From Berberis thunbergii (lineage: Eukaryota > Streptophyta > Magnoliopsida > Ranunculales > Berberidaceae): DNA of 64,000 bases. The position numbers were made by a program, and so were the translations under genes. The notes beneath the pieces were generated by a model. It was not told the DNA's origin and ran no database searches. It was given only the letters and a program-made list of their open reading frames with translations. Below are positions 12,537-23,440 of this stretch, in pieces. The DNA is taken from contig QNQO01006264.1 in the NCBI GenBank assembly GCA_003290165.1, positions 62,001 through 126,000 on the forward strand, read 5' to 3'. How positions within the stretch are numbered: position 1 is the first letter of the stretch; each line of letters starts with the position of its first letter.

Positions 12537-15500
12537 TCAACAATCTAAGGGCATTAGTCCCATTCCTTTCGAGGTTTTGAAAACCTTCTCTCTAGCTAAT
12601 CCTTTCGTCAAAGGATCAGCCAAGTTCGCATCAGTTCGTACATGATCCACTCTCACAGCACCAGTAGATAGAAACTCTCTAACTGTGCTATGCTTACGAC
12701 GTATTTGTCGTTTCTTGCCGTTATAATAACGGTTCTGTATTTTTGGAATAGCCGCGGTACTATCGCAATGGATCAAGACAGCTGGTATCGGTCTTTCCCA
12801 TAAAGGGATCTCTGCTAGCAAGTTTCTCAACCAATCTGCTTTTTCACTGGCCGTGGCTAGTGCTATAATCTCTGACTCCATCGTGGACTGTGCCAGAATG
12901 GTCTGTTTCTTTGATTTCCAAGAAACACATCCACCAGCTATATTGAAAATATAGCCACTGGTGGCTTTGGAGTCATCTGAAAGGGTGTTCCAATCAGCAT
13001 CGCTATATCCTTCAAGGACAGCGGGAAACTTCTGATAATGTAATCCGAGTTTCTTAGTCCTCTTCAGGTACCTCATGACCCGTTCAATTGCATGCCAATG
13101 CTCTATACTAGGTCTACTTGTAAATCTGCATAGTAATCCAACAACGTAAGCTATGTCGGGTCTAGTGCAATCGGTAGCATATCTAAGACTACCAATGATG
13201 CTCGCATACTCAGATTGTCCAACACCGTCACCGGTATTCTTGAACAACTTTACACTAGAGTCATAAGGAGTACATGCAGGTTTACAGTCAGAGTAATTAT
13301 ATTTATTAGGATCTTTTCGATATAATGTGATTGATCCAAAGAAATTCCCTTTTCATACCTAGTAATCTTGATACCAAGGATTACACTCGCTTCTCCAAGG
13401 TCTTTCATATCAAAGTTTGCACACAATAAAGCTTTCACTTTATTCACGGCATGGATATTAGAACCAAAGATAAGTAAGTCATCCACATACAGACATATTA
13501 TAGTGCAAATGCCATTTTCATCTTTATAGTAAATGCATTTGTCACTTTCGTTTACTTTAAAGTCATGTGCGATGACAAGATTATCAAATTTTTCATGCCA
13601 TTGTTTTGGAGCTTGTTTCAAAACTTTATGTTCTTGTCCTGGAATAACAAAACTTCAGGTTGATCCATGTAAATTTCTTCTTCCAAATCGTCATTAAGAA
13701 ACGCAGTCTTAACGTCCATTTGGTGCAAAACTAGGTTATGTATTGTAGCAAGAGAAATTAACACTCGAATGGATGTAATTCTGGTTACAGGAGAATATGT
13801 GTCAAAGAAATCAACATTTTCTCTCTGTCTATACCCTTTGGCTACGAGACGAGCCTTGAACTTGTCAACATTACCATCAGGTTTCAATTTCTTCTTAAAT
13901 ACCCATTTACATCCTATAGTCTTGCAACCTGGTGGCAAATCGACTAAGTGCCAGGTTCTGTTAGACTCAAGAGAATACATTTCATCATCGATAACCTCTT
14001 CCCAAAAATTGGCATCTATAGAGGATAGAGCCTCTTGAAAACTAAGGGGATCTTCTTCGACTGAAAAGACATAGTAATCGGGGCCAAAGTTTTTAGAAGT
14101 TCGTTTCCGTTTACTTCTTCTTGGCTCAGATTCTGTGGCTTTATCAGTTTCATTTACCCTGATCAAGGGTACGTTGTTTGATGATGTACCCCCACTATTC
14201 CTCGAATTAAAAGGAAATTTATCTTCATAAAAGTCAACGTCGTTTGATTCTATAATAACTTGATCTTTAAGATTATAGAATCTATAAGCTTTGCTATTCA
14301 TGGCATATCCTATGAATACACATTCATATGCCCTACTACCAAGCTTGTTCTTTTTAGGATCAGAAATTCTAACATAAGCTAAACAACCCCAAGTTTTCAA
14401 ATAAGACAAGTTGGGTTGTCTATTTTTCAGAATCTCATAGGGAGATGTTTTACTTTTCGATTTGGGGACTCTATTTAGCACATAACAGACTGTCAAGATG
14501 ATTTCTCCCCATCAGTGCGATGCAGCACCGGATTTAAGCATTATGGCAACTACTAACTCGGTAAGAGTTCTATTTTTCCTTTCAGCTTTGCCATTCATCT
14601 CAGGAGAATATGGTGCAGTTGTTTCATGAATAATTCCTTGAGAATTATAGAACTCAATGAAAGTACTGCTACCATATTCAGTGCCTCTATCACTCCTAAG
14701 TCTCTTAATCTTTCTATTATATTGATTTTCAACTTCAGTCAAAAATAATTTAAACATGTCAAAGGCATCACTTTTATTTTTCATTAAGTAAACAAAAGTA
14801 TAATCAGAACAGTCATCAATAAACGTAATAAAATAACATTTTCAATTTCTAGTCAAGATACCATCAAGTTCACATATATCTGAGTGTATCAAATCTAAAG
14901 GTTCAGATTCTCTAACTACAGATTTATGTGGTGTTTTGGTTATCTTTGCTTGACTACAATAGTTGCACTTTTCAAAGTCATTTAAGGACAATTTTGGAAT
15001 TAGTCCTAAGTTACTCATGTTTTTAATAATACGCTTATGAACATGACAAAGTCTACCATGCCAGATATTAAAAGTGCACAACATGTAAGCAGAACTAGAA
15101 ATTTTATTCGCTTTAACATTTAATTTAAACATTCCATCAGTAGCATACCCTTTCCCTACAAATACATTATTCTTTGTAATGGTATATAAATCAGCCCCTA
15201 TAATTTGAGTAAACCCAGCTTTGTTCAGAACATAACCAGATACTAAATTCTTCCTCATCTCTGGAGTATGCAGGACATCTTTCAGGATAACAGTCTTTTC
15301 AGAGGAAAACTTCAGTTCTACTGTTCCAGTTCCAGCAACTATAGTGGAGTGGGAATCACCCAACAACACTTTCTTGTCCTAAGCTTCAGAATAGGACTTG
15401 AACATTTCTTGATCATAGCAGACATGTCGAGAAGCACCAGTGTCAACCCACCATTCCTCGGATCCACCAACAAAATTGATCTCAGAGATCATGGCAATAA

Positions 15501-15559
15501 GTTGGTCTTCGGTTAGGTTCGCCTGAGGTACAGGGCGAGATCCATTCCGGCAGTTCCTG
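12537..15559 (-). pseudogene. Copia A pol: protease, integrase, RT, RNase H
   Basis: Order on the minus strand: protease with WWVDTGASRHV (about 15430); pre-integrase zinc finger (HGRLCHVHKR...CNYCSQAK); integrase (LRSDRGTEYGS, YSPEMNGKAERKNRT); RT (KWVFKKKLKPDG, HQMDVKTAFLNDDLEEEIYM, LYVDDLLIFG); and RNase H ([40 protein letters not shown]). This order is diagnostic of Ty1/copia. Stops occur near 15379, 14842 and 14512. The segment joining DKNIKF to LKQAPKQW at about 13620 has lost roughly eight codons of a normal copia RT. A frameshift lies near 13300. Confidence 0.92.
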
Positions 15560-16435
15560 GCCATATGCCCTGGCCTACCACAGGTGTAGCAAAGGAACTG
15601 TGCTGAATCATTCTTGGAGGGATGTTTCTGTCCATTCTGATTTCGCGGAGGATTCTGATTCTGATGGTTGCGGTTCTGATTGTTCCGGTTCTACTGGTTC
15701 CGATTCTGATGGTTCCGGTTTTTATTGTTATTCTGATTTTTCATTGTCTTTCCATTGGGTTTCAAAGAAACAGCGGTAGACTTCTTATGGTTTGAAATAA
15801 TCAGAACTTCATCTTTCGTATCTTGTTTCCTGGCTTTCTCCTCAATACGAAGTTGGGTTATCAGGCTTTCTAGGGAAAACTCTTTAGTTTTATGCCTAAG
15901 GACATTCTTAAAATCTTTCCAGCTAGGGGGCAATTTGTCTATCACAACAACTACTTGAAATTGCTTATCTAAAGTCATTCCCTCAGATATAATATCATGA
16001 GCAATCTTCTGAAGCTCGTGTGATTGGGATTCCACAGACTTATCATCAGTCATTTGAAATTTCAGATAACGACTAACAACATATTTCTTTGTGCCAGCCT
16101 CCTCAGTGTCATATTTCTTTCTAAGGGCTTCCCAAATATCTTTTGCAGTTTGTTCAGAACAGTAATAATCATAAAGATCACCAGACAGACCATTCAGGAT
16201 AAAATTTTTACATAGAAAAATCATTTTCAATCCAACGGTCTAATTCTTTAGTTTGAGTTTCAGTAGGTTCAGCAGGCATTGTTGGTTTTTCGGTATCACA
16301 AACATATGCAACCTTTTGTGTTGTTAGAAAAAACAACATCTTTTGTCTCCATCTTTTAAAGTGTTGGCCCTCAAAACGAAAGGGCCTATTAAGGTCTTTT
16401 GCAGCTATTTCAGTAATTGAATTCATGGAAGACAT
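15560..16435 (-). pseudogene. Copia A gag with zinc knuckle
   Basis: Starts at 16435, 18 nt from the LTR, with a gag N-terminus (FEGQHFKRWRQKMLFFL). An extra T in a homopolymer near 16220 shifts the frame. The frame continues as GLSGDLYDYYCSEQTAKDIW and the UBN2-type gag region to about 15691, where a stop interrupts an Asn/Arg/Gln-rich stretch. The CCHC zinc knuckle follows (CYTCGRPGHMARNC). Gag would form the particle that packages element RNA. Confidence 0.88.
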
Positions 16436-16453
16436 AGAAATTCGTCTTAAAAA

Positions 16454-17381
16454 TGCTGGAAAATATGCTGTAAATTCGAATTAAAAGGAAGGAACGATGG
16501 TACCAATTTTGCTTGGGTTGAGTCGTGGACTAGGTCGCTCTCTTTAAGACGTTTCGCGACTCTGCCCAAAATTGTGCAAGCAGTAACGTAGCCCCGCCGT
16601 CCCCAAAATAAAACAGCCCAGAATCTTCTCTGTCTCGTTCAAAAATTGGACAGTAGATGAACGGAAAACAATTCACCCTTAATCTTTGTATTTGCTCGGA
16701 ATCACCAATACCGTTGAAAATAAATCAGCAAGAAACAGAAACTTGGCAAACAAAACAGAGACTGTTTTCGCAAAACTGTTTTGATGTCGAAGAACTGGAT
16801 GCAAGACTGTTTTTGTAAATAGCAGAAGCTCGAAAACTGTTAGCAAAAACTTTTATACTCTATTTTTTTTTCTGAAGGAACTCTATGTTTCTCTCCTTTT
16901 GTTTTTCATTATTCTAAAACTCAAAATCGAGATGGTATTTATAGATTGAAAATCATACATACAAACACGAAATACCGTCTGTATTCATTGGCATCAATCG
17001 CGTATCAAATCGTGGAAACGAAATGGCAGTGAGATTTATGCCAGAAATCGCGGGGCCAAAATGTTCAAATGTTTATTTTTTTTGTTTAAATAAATTTTCA
17101 GCAAAAAAAATGGTTTGCTCTCTAAATGACCCGACCCGACGACGGCGGCGGCGGCGGGCGCGAAAGTCTATCTCTCCCCTCCTCATAAAAGAGTGGTACC
17201 CCCAAAGGGTCTAAACCCAAGTCCTAACTATCTCCTTATATACTCTACCACAAAGAGATACATAATAGATATGAGACTGTAAATTAGAGAGTGATTCAAA
17301 GATCAAATTAGGAGAGAGGTCCAGAGTTCAAAATCAGATAGACACATTTGTTTTTATTTTTAAAAAACGAAATTTGCAACA
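16454..17381 (-). repeat. 5' LTR of copia A
   Basis: 928 bp and closely similar to 11023-11998. It begins (element sense) TGTTGCAAATTTCG and ends CCAGCA at 16454, where its partner has CCAACA. Gag begins only 18 nt downstream, and a canonical initiator-tRNA primer-binding site (TGGTATCAGAGC) is not visible in that gap. Confidence 0.92.
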
Positions 17382-17386
17382 GGTAA

Positions 17387-18778
17387 TCAGATCAATTAAA
17401 AGGGTACACATGGTTTTAGATGAAACTGGAGATTAAGAATGAACTGAATAAAAAATCACTTGTTGAGACAATTAAGACTCTTCATTACATAGGCTGAAAG
17501 ATTGTTCTCAAAATGGGTGACCAAGTCATTATTTTATTCGTTTTAAGCACAAATTCTATTCCTCGGGATCCAATGTTGTTCCTTTTATTCGGATTTGTCT
17601 CTTCAAGAAAGTTACAGGGTCTTCGAGAAGGAGGAATGAATGGATGTAAAGTCACAATACCATTATCCAAATACACGCCATTTGGGGCTCCACATCTTGT
17701 TTATGATCAGTCTTTTAAAAGCTAGTTAGTATTTAACTTGTTACATACGAGGGAGATATATACGGTTTCATCTACCAAAAGAATTTTATTTTTTTCAAGG
17801 TTAAGTTCCCTTGTTTTTATGCGAACATATGAAAAATTCGGTGACAAGTATATTTAGAACTCGAATTTAAAGACCTAGCTAGCAAATGAGTTAAGGGCTG
17901 ATTTTTGGTGAATTAATGTAATTGCCTCATATGAGTTTGTGTTACATAAAATCAAGTCATGCATATTCTGAAGTCTTGAAAGTTTACACGCACCTACCTA
18001 GGATGTGGACCAATAGACCAAAATTTTCTATTGTTGACATCCATACTGATCAGAGTGGATTCATGGTTATATATTACACAACTTTTTAGTGGTTAAATGT
18101 GGGAACGAAGGACGACTACCTATAGGGTAGGCTTGACATGAAGAAAACTAAAAATAGTGCATGCATATATACCAAAAGAATGTCATCATAGTGGCATACT
18201 GAAGGCATTGCTGCCAAATTAGCAACAAGTAACACTGCTGCTTAATAGTGCTTCATTAATTAATTGTATAATTTAACTACCCTAAATTTATACATTATTG
18301 GTTTAGTTTAGTCATCAAAGTTTCTTGTGAAGTTTTAGCTCGGGAGAAAATTGATATCTTCAGAATTTGATGAGATCAAGAAAGTGAAACCAAATTAAAG
18401 CAGCCTGCAAAGCAAATTTAGGCAAAGCTAGGATGAAGTGATGATAATTGCTTTGTTGTCCTCAATGATGAATTTTGGTACGACTTAATAAATTTTCAAT
18501 AAAGAGAAAAACAAAACAAGAGTTGGAGAGTTATTGCTCCACTTTGGTTTACATGATCAACAAACACGTACGTATACTTGCATCATTTCATGTATTTTAA
18601 GTAACATACAAACAAAAACTAATTAACTAACCGTTGCACAACCGTACATGCATACATCTCTATCCTATTTATATACAACCATCACTCCTACCATTCCATC
18701 AATGCTCTGCTCATCATCATTGTTATCATCACCACATACAAAAAATTGTTCATCAGAAATCATTGATTCTTCTCAATA
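17387..18778. other. Intergenic region, downstream of the methyltransferase gene
   Basis: Nothing recognisable. The 70-residue plus frame at 17513-17725 has no domain I recognise and an equally long minus frame opposite it. The remainder is AT-rich. The last part (18600-18778) is the probable 3' untranslated region of the minus-strand methyltransferase gene. Confidence 0.4.
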
Positions 18779-19531
18779 TCACCTTAATTCCTTTTTCCGG
18801 AAAACCGCCTCGGTATCCAATCCAAAACCATCAACCTTCCAAACACGAACCAACTCCGATCCCTTAAACAACTCCACCAACGGATCAATACCATACAGAT
18901 CATTGGCTGAGTACTTATCAGAGCGTCGAGATATGGCGACATGCAGTACACACACCCCAGCAGGTCTCAACGTCCTCTCAATCTCGCCAACAAACTTTTG
19001 AGGATACAAAGCATGATCAAACACGTTCGAGAACTCAAAATCGAATGTCTCATTTTGGAATGGTTGGTGATGGAAGTCCCCAGCAATTACCAATGGAGGG
19101 CAGGGGACCAAGTCTATCCCAACTGAGTCTACGATCCCAACGCGCTTCAATGCTTCCGCTTCCTGTCCCACCCGGGCTCCAATACACAGTGCCTTGGATT
19201 CGTTTGTGAGGAGGTTTTCTTGTTTTAGGTTTGAGAAGAATTTGGCAAACACGTTGATCTTTCGGTCCCAGTCTCGGGTCGTCCATATTTGTCTGAGATT
19301 GGGATTCAGGGTTTTGCCGAGTTGGTGTTTTATGTAGGCGTCGTAGCCGGAGTAGCCGGCTCGAATTCTGATTTTTGGGTTATTGTTAACTTGGTTGTTG
19401 ATGTTTTTGTGATAATGGAATGGTTGGAGAAGGAGGAGGAGGAGAAGCAAAAGGAAAGATAAGGAGATTGAGACGAGGAACATGACCAGTTTTGTTAATT
19501 TATGGGTGCTAGTATTGGTTTTCATGGCCAT
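18779..19531 (-). CDS. Membrane-anchored SAM-dependent methyltransferase, single exon
   Basis: This intact 250-residue frame is the best host gene here. Residues about 13-36 form a Leu-rich membrane segment after a short basic N-terminus, suggesting a type II anchor. The class I methyltransferase fold follows: motif I ALCIGARVGQEAEAL (114-128), acidic strand-end VGIDLVPCPP (137-146), GDFHHQPF and FDFEFSNVFDHALYP (151-177), and RTLRPAGVCVLHV (187-199). Plant proteins of this kind are annotated as SAM-dependent methyltransferase superfamily; the substrate is unknown. The start is MAMKT; the second Met, three codons in, aligns with the start of the broken paralogue at 45557. It ends 398 bp short of the left end of the large MULE-like unit. 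Confidence 0.88.
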   Translation of the reverse strand: MAMKTNTSTHKLTKLVMFLVSISLSFLLLLLLLLLQPFHYHKNINNQVNNNPKIRIRAGYSGYDAYIKHQLGKTLNPNLRQIWTTRDWDRKINVFAKFFSNLKQENLLTNESKALCIGARVGQEAEALKRVGIVDSVGIDLVPCPPLVIAGDFHHQPFQNETFDFEFSNVFDHALYPQKFVGEIERTLRPAGVCVLHVAISRRSDKYSANDLYGIDPLVELFKGSELVRVWKVDGFGLDTEAVFRKKELR

Positions 19532-19919
19532 ACTTGTTCCTGAGGTCCAGAATGAAAGAAGGGAACGGAAGAGGTTTTGTATTTGTATGGTTTTTGTTTG
19601 GGTTGGATTTGTTATTGATCCCTCCCTCCAAAATACACCATTTCTAAATTTATTTTTATTTTTATTTTTATTTTTATTTTTATTTTTCTTTTTAATATAT
19701 AAATTGTCCCTATTCTAATTCTGAACTAATTTCTATTTGAATGAATGAATTTCCATTTTGCTAATGATGGGCCCATGAACACAAGCCTGGCTGATAATGA
19801 AGTATTGGGTCTGATTGCTATTTTTCATGGCTGAAACAAGGGTGATTTTTTGGTCCCCCACAAAAGTGTCAGCCCCATATTTTGATGCTGGTACTACTCA
19901 GTACAGTGTACAGTAGTAT
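19532..19919. promoter_or_regulatory. Upstream region of the methyltransferase gene
   Basis: Putative promoter and 5' leader for the minus-strand gene. It contains a TTTTTA-type microsatellite at about 19646-19690. I could not pick a convincing TATA box. The region ends at the target duplication of the MULE-like unit. Confidence 0.35.
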
Positions 19920-20607
19920 CCCATCAAACAGTTTGTCTAACCGACAAGGAAATCAGCGAGGGATGCTCTCTCTCACGTGGAGCATCGTTTAAAAAAAAAC
20001 ATTGTTTCAAAAAAAAAAAAAAAGGAATTGTGAATTGGAGGGAATCGAAATTTTGGGGGAGAAAAGGAGGGAACCTCTCCCTCTCCCCATTTCCATCTCG
20101 ACAGACAGAGACAGAGAAGAGAAAATCTGCCCCTTTGAAGCCACCGAGGAAGCCCTCCCTCTCCCGCTCGACAGAGAAGCCACTCCCTCTCCCCCAACGA
20201 AGATCGACTATCCCTCTCTCTCCCCAAACAAAGCTCGACAGTCCCTGAGAAGACGAAGACAAATCACCACCCTCTCCCAAAAGGTAAAGTTGCTACCTTT
20301 GTTTTAGTTTATTTTCTCTCTCATTCTCTCCCTCTTTGTGGGTGATTTCTTGTTGGAGATTTCTAGATCTAGGGTTTCTACTAGAGCTAGGGCTAAAAAT
20401 CTAAGGAACAGTGATGGAGTTTTTTTGTGCGTTGTGTTGTTGTTGTGATGGGGCTAAAAATCTGAGGAACAGAGTATAATATTTGCTTTGTTTTGATATT
20501 GAATTGAAACCCTAAATCGAGCAAAAAATCAGTCCTGAACAAAAAATCATATTCATATTCTTTATTTCTGTGTTGAGACTTTGTATGGTTGAGAACATTT
20601 TTTCACT

Positions 20608-21383
20608 ATGATTTGCACAGGTTCCCTATATAATTTTGACAGTTATGGTGTTGATATTGGAGCTATGGGTGTTGTTATGGTTGAAAATGTGATCATTTCT
20701 TTGAAAAATCTTCATGAGTTTGTTACATTTGGGGGATTTAATGTAGTTTTCTATGGTCTGGGTGTGCCTGTTTATGCCTTTGAAGGTGTTGGAATGGCAC
20801 TTCCATTGGAATCAGAAACCCAAGAGAATGAAAAGTTTGGGGAAATCTTGGGTTTGTCAATGGTAGGGCTGAACAAAAAACCGATCAAACCGACCGAACC
20901 GATCAAAATCGAACCGATTGGTTCGGTTTAAATTCGGTTCGGATCGGTTTCGGTTTAAAAAAATGCAAAACCGAAGTGGTCGGTTCGGTTTTCGGTTTCT
21001 ATGTGATTTAAACCGACCAAACCGAACCTAACCGAATATTTAAATATATTATATTATTTATATATAAAATAAAATATATTTTATATATAAATAATATAAT
21101 ATGTTTAAATATTCGGTTCGGTTTTATTTCGGTTTTGGTTCGATTTTAGTAGGTTCGGTTCGGTTACGGTTTGCATAAATTGGAATCGGTTCGGTTTCGG
21201 ATCGGTTTTGTTAATGGTCGGTTCGGTTTCGGTTTAAAAATTTTAAAACTGACCTAAGTCGGTTCGGTTCACGGTTTAGGTGAAAAACCGAACCGACGGT
21301 TCGATTTTCAGCCCTAGTCAATGGGGTTCATTTCATTGATGAATGCAACATTTGGAGTTTTGGGGTACTTTGCATTTGGAGAT
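20608..21383 (+). pseudogene. Amino-acid transporter (AVT3-like) fragment, left copy
   Basis: Starts after a possible splice acceptor (TTGCACAG). It encodes YGVDIGAMGVVMVENVI, FYGLGVPVYAFEGVGMALPL and, after the MITE, GFISLMNATFGVLGYFAFGD. These are middle transmembrane segments of the Aa_trans/AVT3 vacuolar amino-acid exporter family. N- and C-terminal thirds are missing and a MITE disrupts the frame. It lies in the terminal repeat pointing inward, so it is captured sequence and not a working transporter. Confidence 0.8.
20864..21316. mobile_element. 453-bp hAT-type foldback MITE
   Basis: Ends TAGGGCTGAAC and TTCAGCCCTA are inverted, and the 8-bp target duplication GTCAATGG is perfect (20856-20863 and 21317-21324). 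The interior is a near-palindrome of GGTTCGGTT/AACCGAACC repeats around an AT-rich dyad at about 21038-21115, so the RNA would fold into a long hairpin. The other inverted repeat has the unoccupied site, proving this is an insertion. Confidence 0.93.
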
Positions 21384-22097
21384 TGCTGTGTTGGGACTGC
21401 TTCTAAGTTTCTAAAACTTGAAACTCATTCCTGCTATTAGTTGCTTTGCTATAATAGTTTTGATATTGAATTCAGATATTTTGCTATATTAGTTGCTTTG
21501 CTATAATCAATCCTATAATAGTTGCTATATTAGTTGTAGTATGAATATGATTTTGATATGCTATATTAGTTGCTCTGCTATAATCAGTCCTATAATAGTT
21601 GCTATATTAGTGTTTTTTTAAATGTGTTTAGAAGTTGGAGTTGGAACTGATTATAGGAACAACATTTCATTATAGGAAATCAACATTTCATTATAGGAAC
21701 AATTATAGGACTACCTTGCTATGGCCTGTAAAGTTGGAAGTGATTTAGTTGTGCTAGCTAAAATGCTAAAGATACTGAATAATATGGCCCTTAGCATTAT
21801 CCATAACCTCAACAAAACTGATGCTCTTAACCATTGGATGATTATCAAGAAAAAAGTTTTCAGAGATGATTATCCATAACCTCAATTTGTGTTTCCTTTT
21901 GTTCCTATAATGAAATGTTGATTTCCTTTTGTTCCTTTTGTTTATTTCTATAAGGGAACTTCATTGCTTTAGTTTAGAAGTTATACCACCAAATATATAT
22001 AAAAATAAATAAAGAAAAAAATTGGATCGACTTGACCAAAGTAGGTAATTATGCATCTATGTTTTAACCGTTGTATATTATAACACATATTTCAGGA
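21384..22097. other. AT-rich segment with imperfect tandem repeats; probable 5' region of the FAR1-like gene
   Basis: TTGCTATATTAGTTGC and CTATAATAGTTGCTATATTA recur with a period near 85-90 bp (about 21470-21610). Short direct repeats of CATTTCATTATAGGAA occur near 21665-21700, with their complement near 21905. The segment ends in a likely acceptor TTTCAG two bases before the FAR1-like start codon, so a 5'-UTR intron is probable. Confidence 0.4.
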
Positions 22098-23153
22098 ATG
22101 GATAGTGTAGAAGATAATGAATGTATGTTGGTGGAAGAATATGTAGAAGATATGAGGGAACCCCTTGATGGGATGAAATTCGTCAATCTTGATGAGTTCC
22201 AACGTTATTATCATGATTATGGTAATAAAAAGGGATTTTCAGTGAAAATAACTACTGAAAGAGATGGTGATGGAAAACCTATATTCATTCAGTTTTCATG
22301 TGGTCGGGCTGGGAAGCAACAAGGTCATGGAAAAAATGTATTCGGATTACATGGGTCGAGCAAATGTGGTAGTAAGGCTAAGATTAGAGGTCATATACGG
22401 ATTGATGGAACAGTTTTAGTGAAAAGAGTTACTCTTGATCACAATCATGAGTTAAGCCTTGGTAAATCGAAATTTTATCGAAAGAATAGATCTATGAGCT
22501 CGTATATCAAGAAGAAGCTGGATTTTAATGATAGGGCATGTATTAGACCAACTAAGAGTTATTCGACATGTGTGGTTGAAGGTGGTGGGCATGATAATTT
22601 GCCATTTTCCCAAAAAGATTGTTACAATTATTTGGGAAAAATGAGGAAGTTGAGACTTGGTGAGGGGGATGCGATGGCACTTCATAACTACTTCCAAAAA
22701 ATGCAAGCTAATAATGTTGATTTCTTTTATATGATAGATTTGGATGATGAAGGTAGGTTGAGAAATGTTTTTTGGGGAATGAAGCCTGAAAATGTACGAT
22801 TTGAAAAGATGTGCAATGCCTTCTATGAAATGGATGACTTCGCCGCTGAGGATGAAAAGCAGACATGCCAAGTTCAAGAATGGATCACTTTGAAGATGGA
22901 CCAACTGAAAATTGTTGGTGGTGATGACCATGGTGATTCACAGAGGTATTTGGAAGTGGGCACCACTACTTTTAGTTCTGGTATCCAGATTCGTAGTCCA
23001 TTAGCGTTTCTTAGCAAAGGACGATGGTCTAATTCAAGGATGAAATCCACAGTCGAAAAGATATGTAAAAGGATACAAAGGAAAAATAAGAATGACACAC
23101 AAAAAATCAGGCCATTGATACAAATCTGGTATGTTTTGCAATGTGTTTTATGA
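22098..23153 (+). CDS. FAR1-related protein lacking the transposase core
   Basis: Starting at the ATG after TTTCAG|GA, the frame gives about 351 residues. Residues about 27-115 form a FAR1-type DNA-binding domain (FQRYYHDYGNKKGFSVKITT, a Cys pair, GTVLVKRVTLDHNHEL). LPFSQKDCYNYLGKMRKLRL and NYFQKMQANNVDFFYMIDLD follow, as in FHY3/FAR1-family and MULE proteins. Directly after GRLRNVFW, where the MULE catalytic domain should begin, it jumps to FEKMCNAFYEMDDFAAEDE, a FAR1 C-terminal segment. Catalytic core and SWIM finger are therefore missing without loss of frame. Possible downstream exons are 23209-23311 (MPRESNVMPHDLQPGRIGQL) and 23393-23440. The splice phase from exon 1 is unclear, so the 3' structure is tentative. 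Confidence 0.72.
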   Translation: MDSVEDNECMLVEEYVEDMREPLDGMKFVNLDEFQRYYHDYGNKKGFSVKITTERDGDGKPIFIQFSCGRAGKQQGHGKNVFGLHGSSKCGSKAKIRGHIRIDGTVLVKRVTLDHNHELSLGKSKFYRKNRSMSSYIKKKLDFNDRACIRPTKSYSTCVVEGGGHDNLPFSQKDCYNYLGKMRKLRLGEGDAMALHNYFQKMQANNVDFFYMIDLDDEGRLRNVFWGMKPENVRFEKMCNAFYEMDDFAAEDEKQTCQVQEWITLKMDQLKIVGGDDHGDSQRYLEVGTTTFSSGIQIRSPLAFLSKGRWSNSRMKSTVEKICKRIQRKNKNDTQKIRPLIQIWYVLQCVL

Positions 23154-23208
23154 ATGTATATTTTCTTAAGTCAAGAATAGTGATTTTATTTACAAATGTC
23201 ATTTGTAG

Positions 23209-23440
23209 GGTTTAGAGTGTATGCCTTATGTTATGCCTCGTGAAAGCAATGTGATGCCTCACGATTTACAACCTGGAAGAATTGGTCAATTATACTCGAT
23301 CCTCTCACAGGTAAATATTTTGTAGTCTGTATGTTTATCTTTGTAGGGTTTGTTTGTTTGTTATTAATCTTGTTTATTATTTATTTTTGCAGCCGCCAGG
23401 TTCAAGCAACGAGATGGAGTATACAAACTATACGTTATGA
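23209..23440 (+). pseudogene. Possible 3' exons of the FAR1-like gene
   Basis: After a plausible acceptor (TTTGTAG) a frame reads LECMPYVMPRESNVM and on to QLYSILSQ, ending at a donor CACAG|GTAAAT (about 23311). After TTTGCAG at 23392 a short exon gives PPGSSNEMEYTNYTL and a stop at 23440. Pro/Met-rich tails are common in FAR1 relatives. The join from the first exon does not keep phase with the donor I can see (ATCTG|GTATG, about 23128), so this part may be decayed. Confidence 0.35.

Larger units (their letters stand above)
11023..17381 (-). mobile_element. Ty1/copia element A with both LTRs
   Basis: Two LTRs flank a gag-pol region on the minus strand. The 5-bp target duplication GGTAA lies at 11018-11022 and 17382-17386, and the LTR ends are TGTTGC...CCAACA in element orientation. 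A purine tract (AAGTGGGGGATT, minus strand, about 12000-12012) directly precedes the 3' LTR. Several in-frame stops, two frameshifts and a small RT deletion show it is dead. The LTRs differ by many substitutions and an indel of about 40 bp (around 11636-11685), so the insertion is not recent. Confidence 0.93.
19929..21383 (+). repeat. Left ~1-kb terminal inverted repeat (interrupted by a MITE)
   Basis: Matches 30401-31376 in reverse complement, excluding the 453-bp MITE at 20864-21316 and its duplicated 8 bp. It includes the GAGGGATGCTC terminal region, a pyrimidine-rich leader, a possible splice donor (CAAAAG|GTAAAG near 20283), AT-rich sequence and the transporter fragment. Homology to the right copy stops after GGAGAT at 21383. 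Confidence 0.85.
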
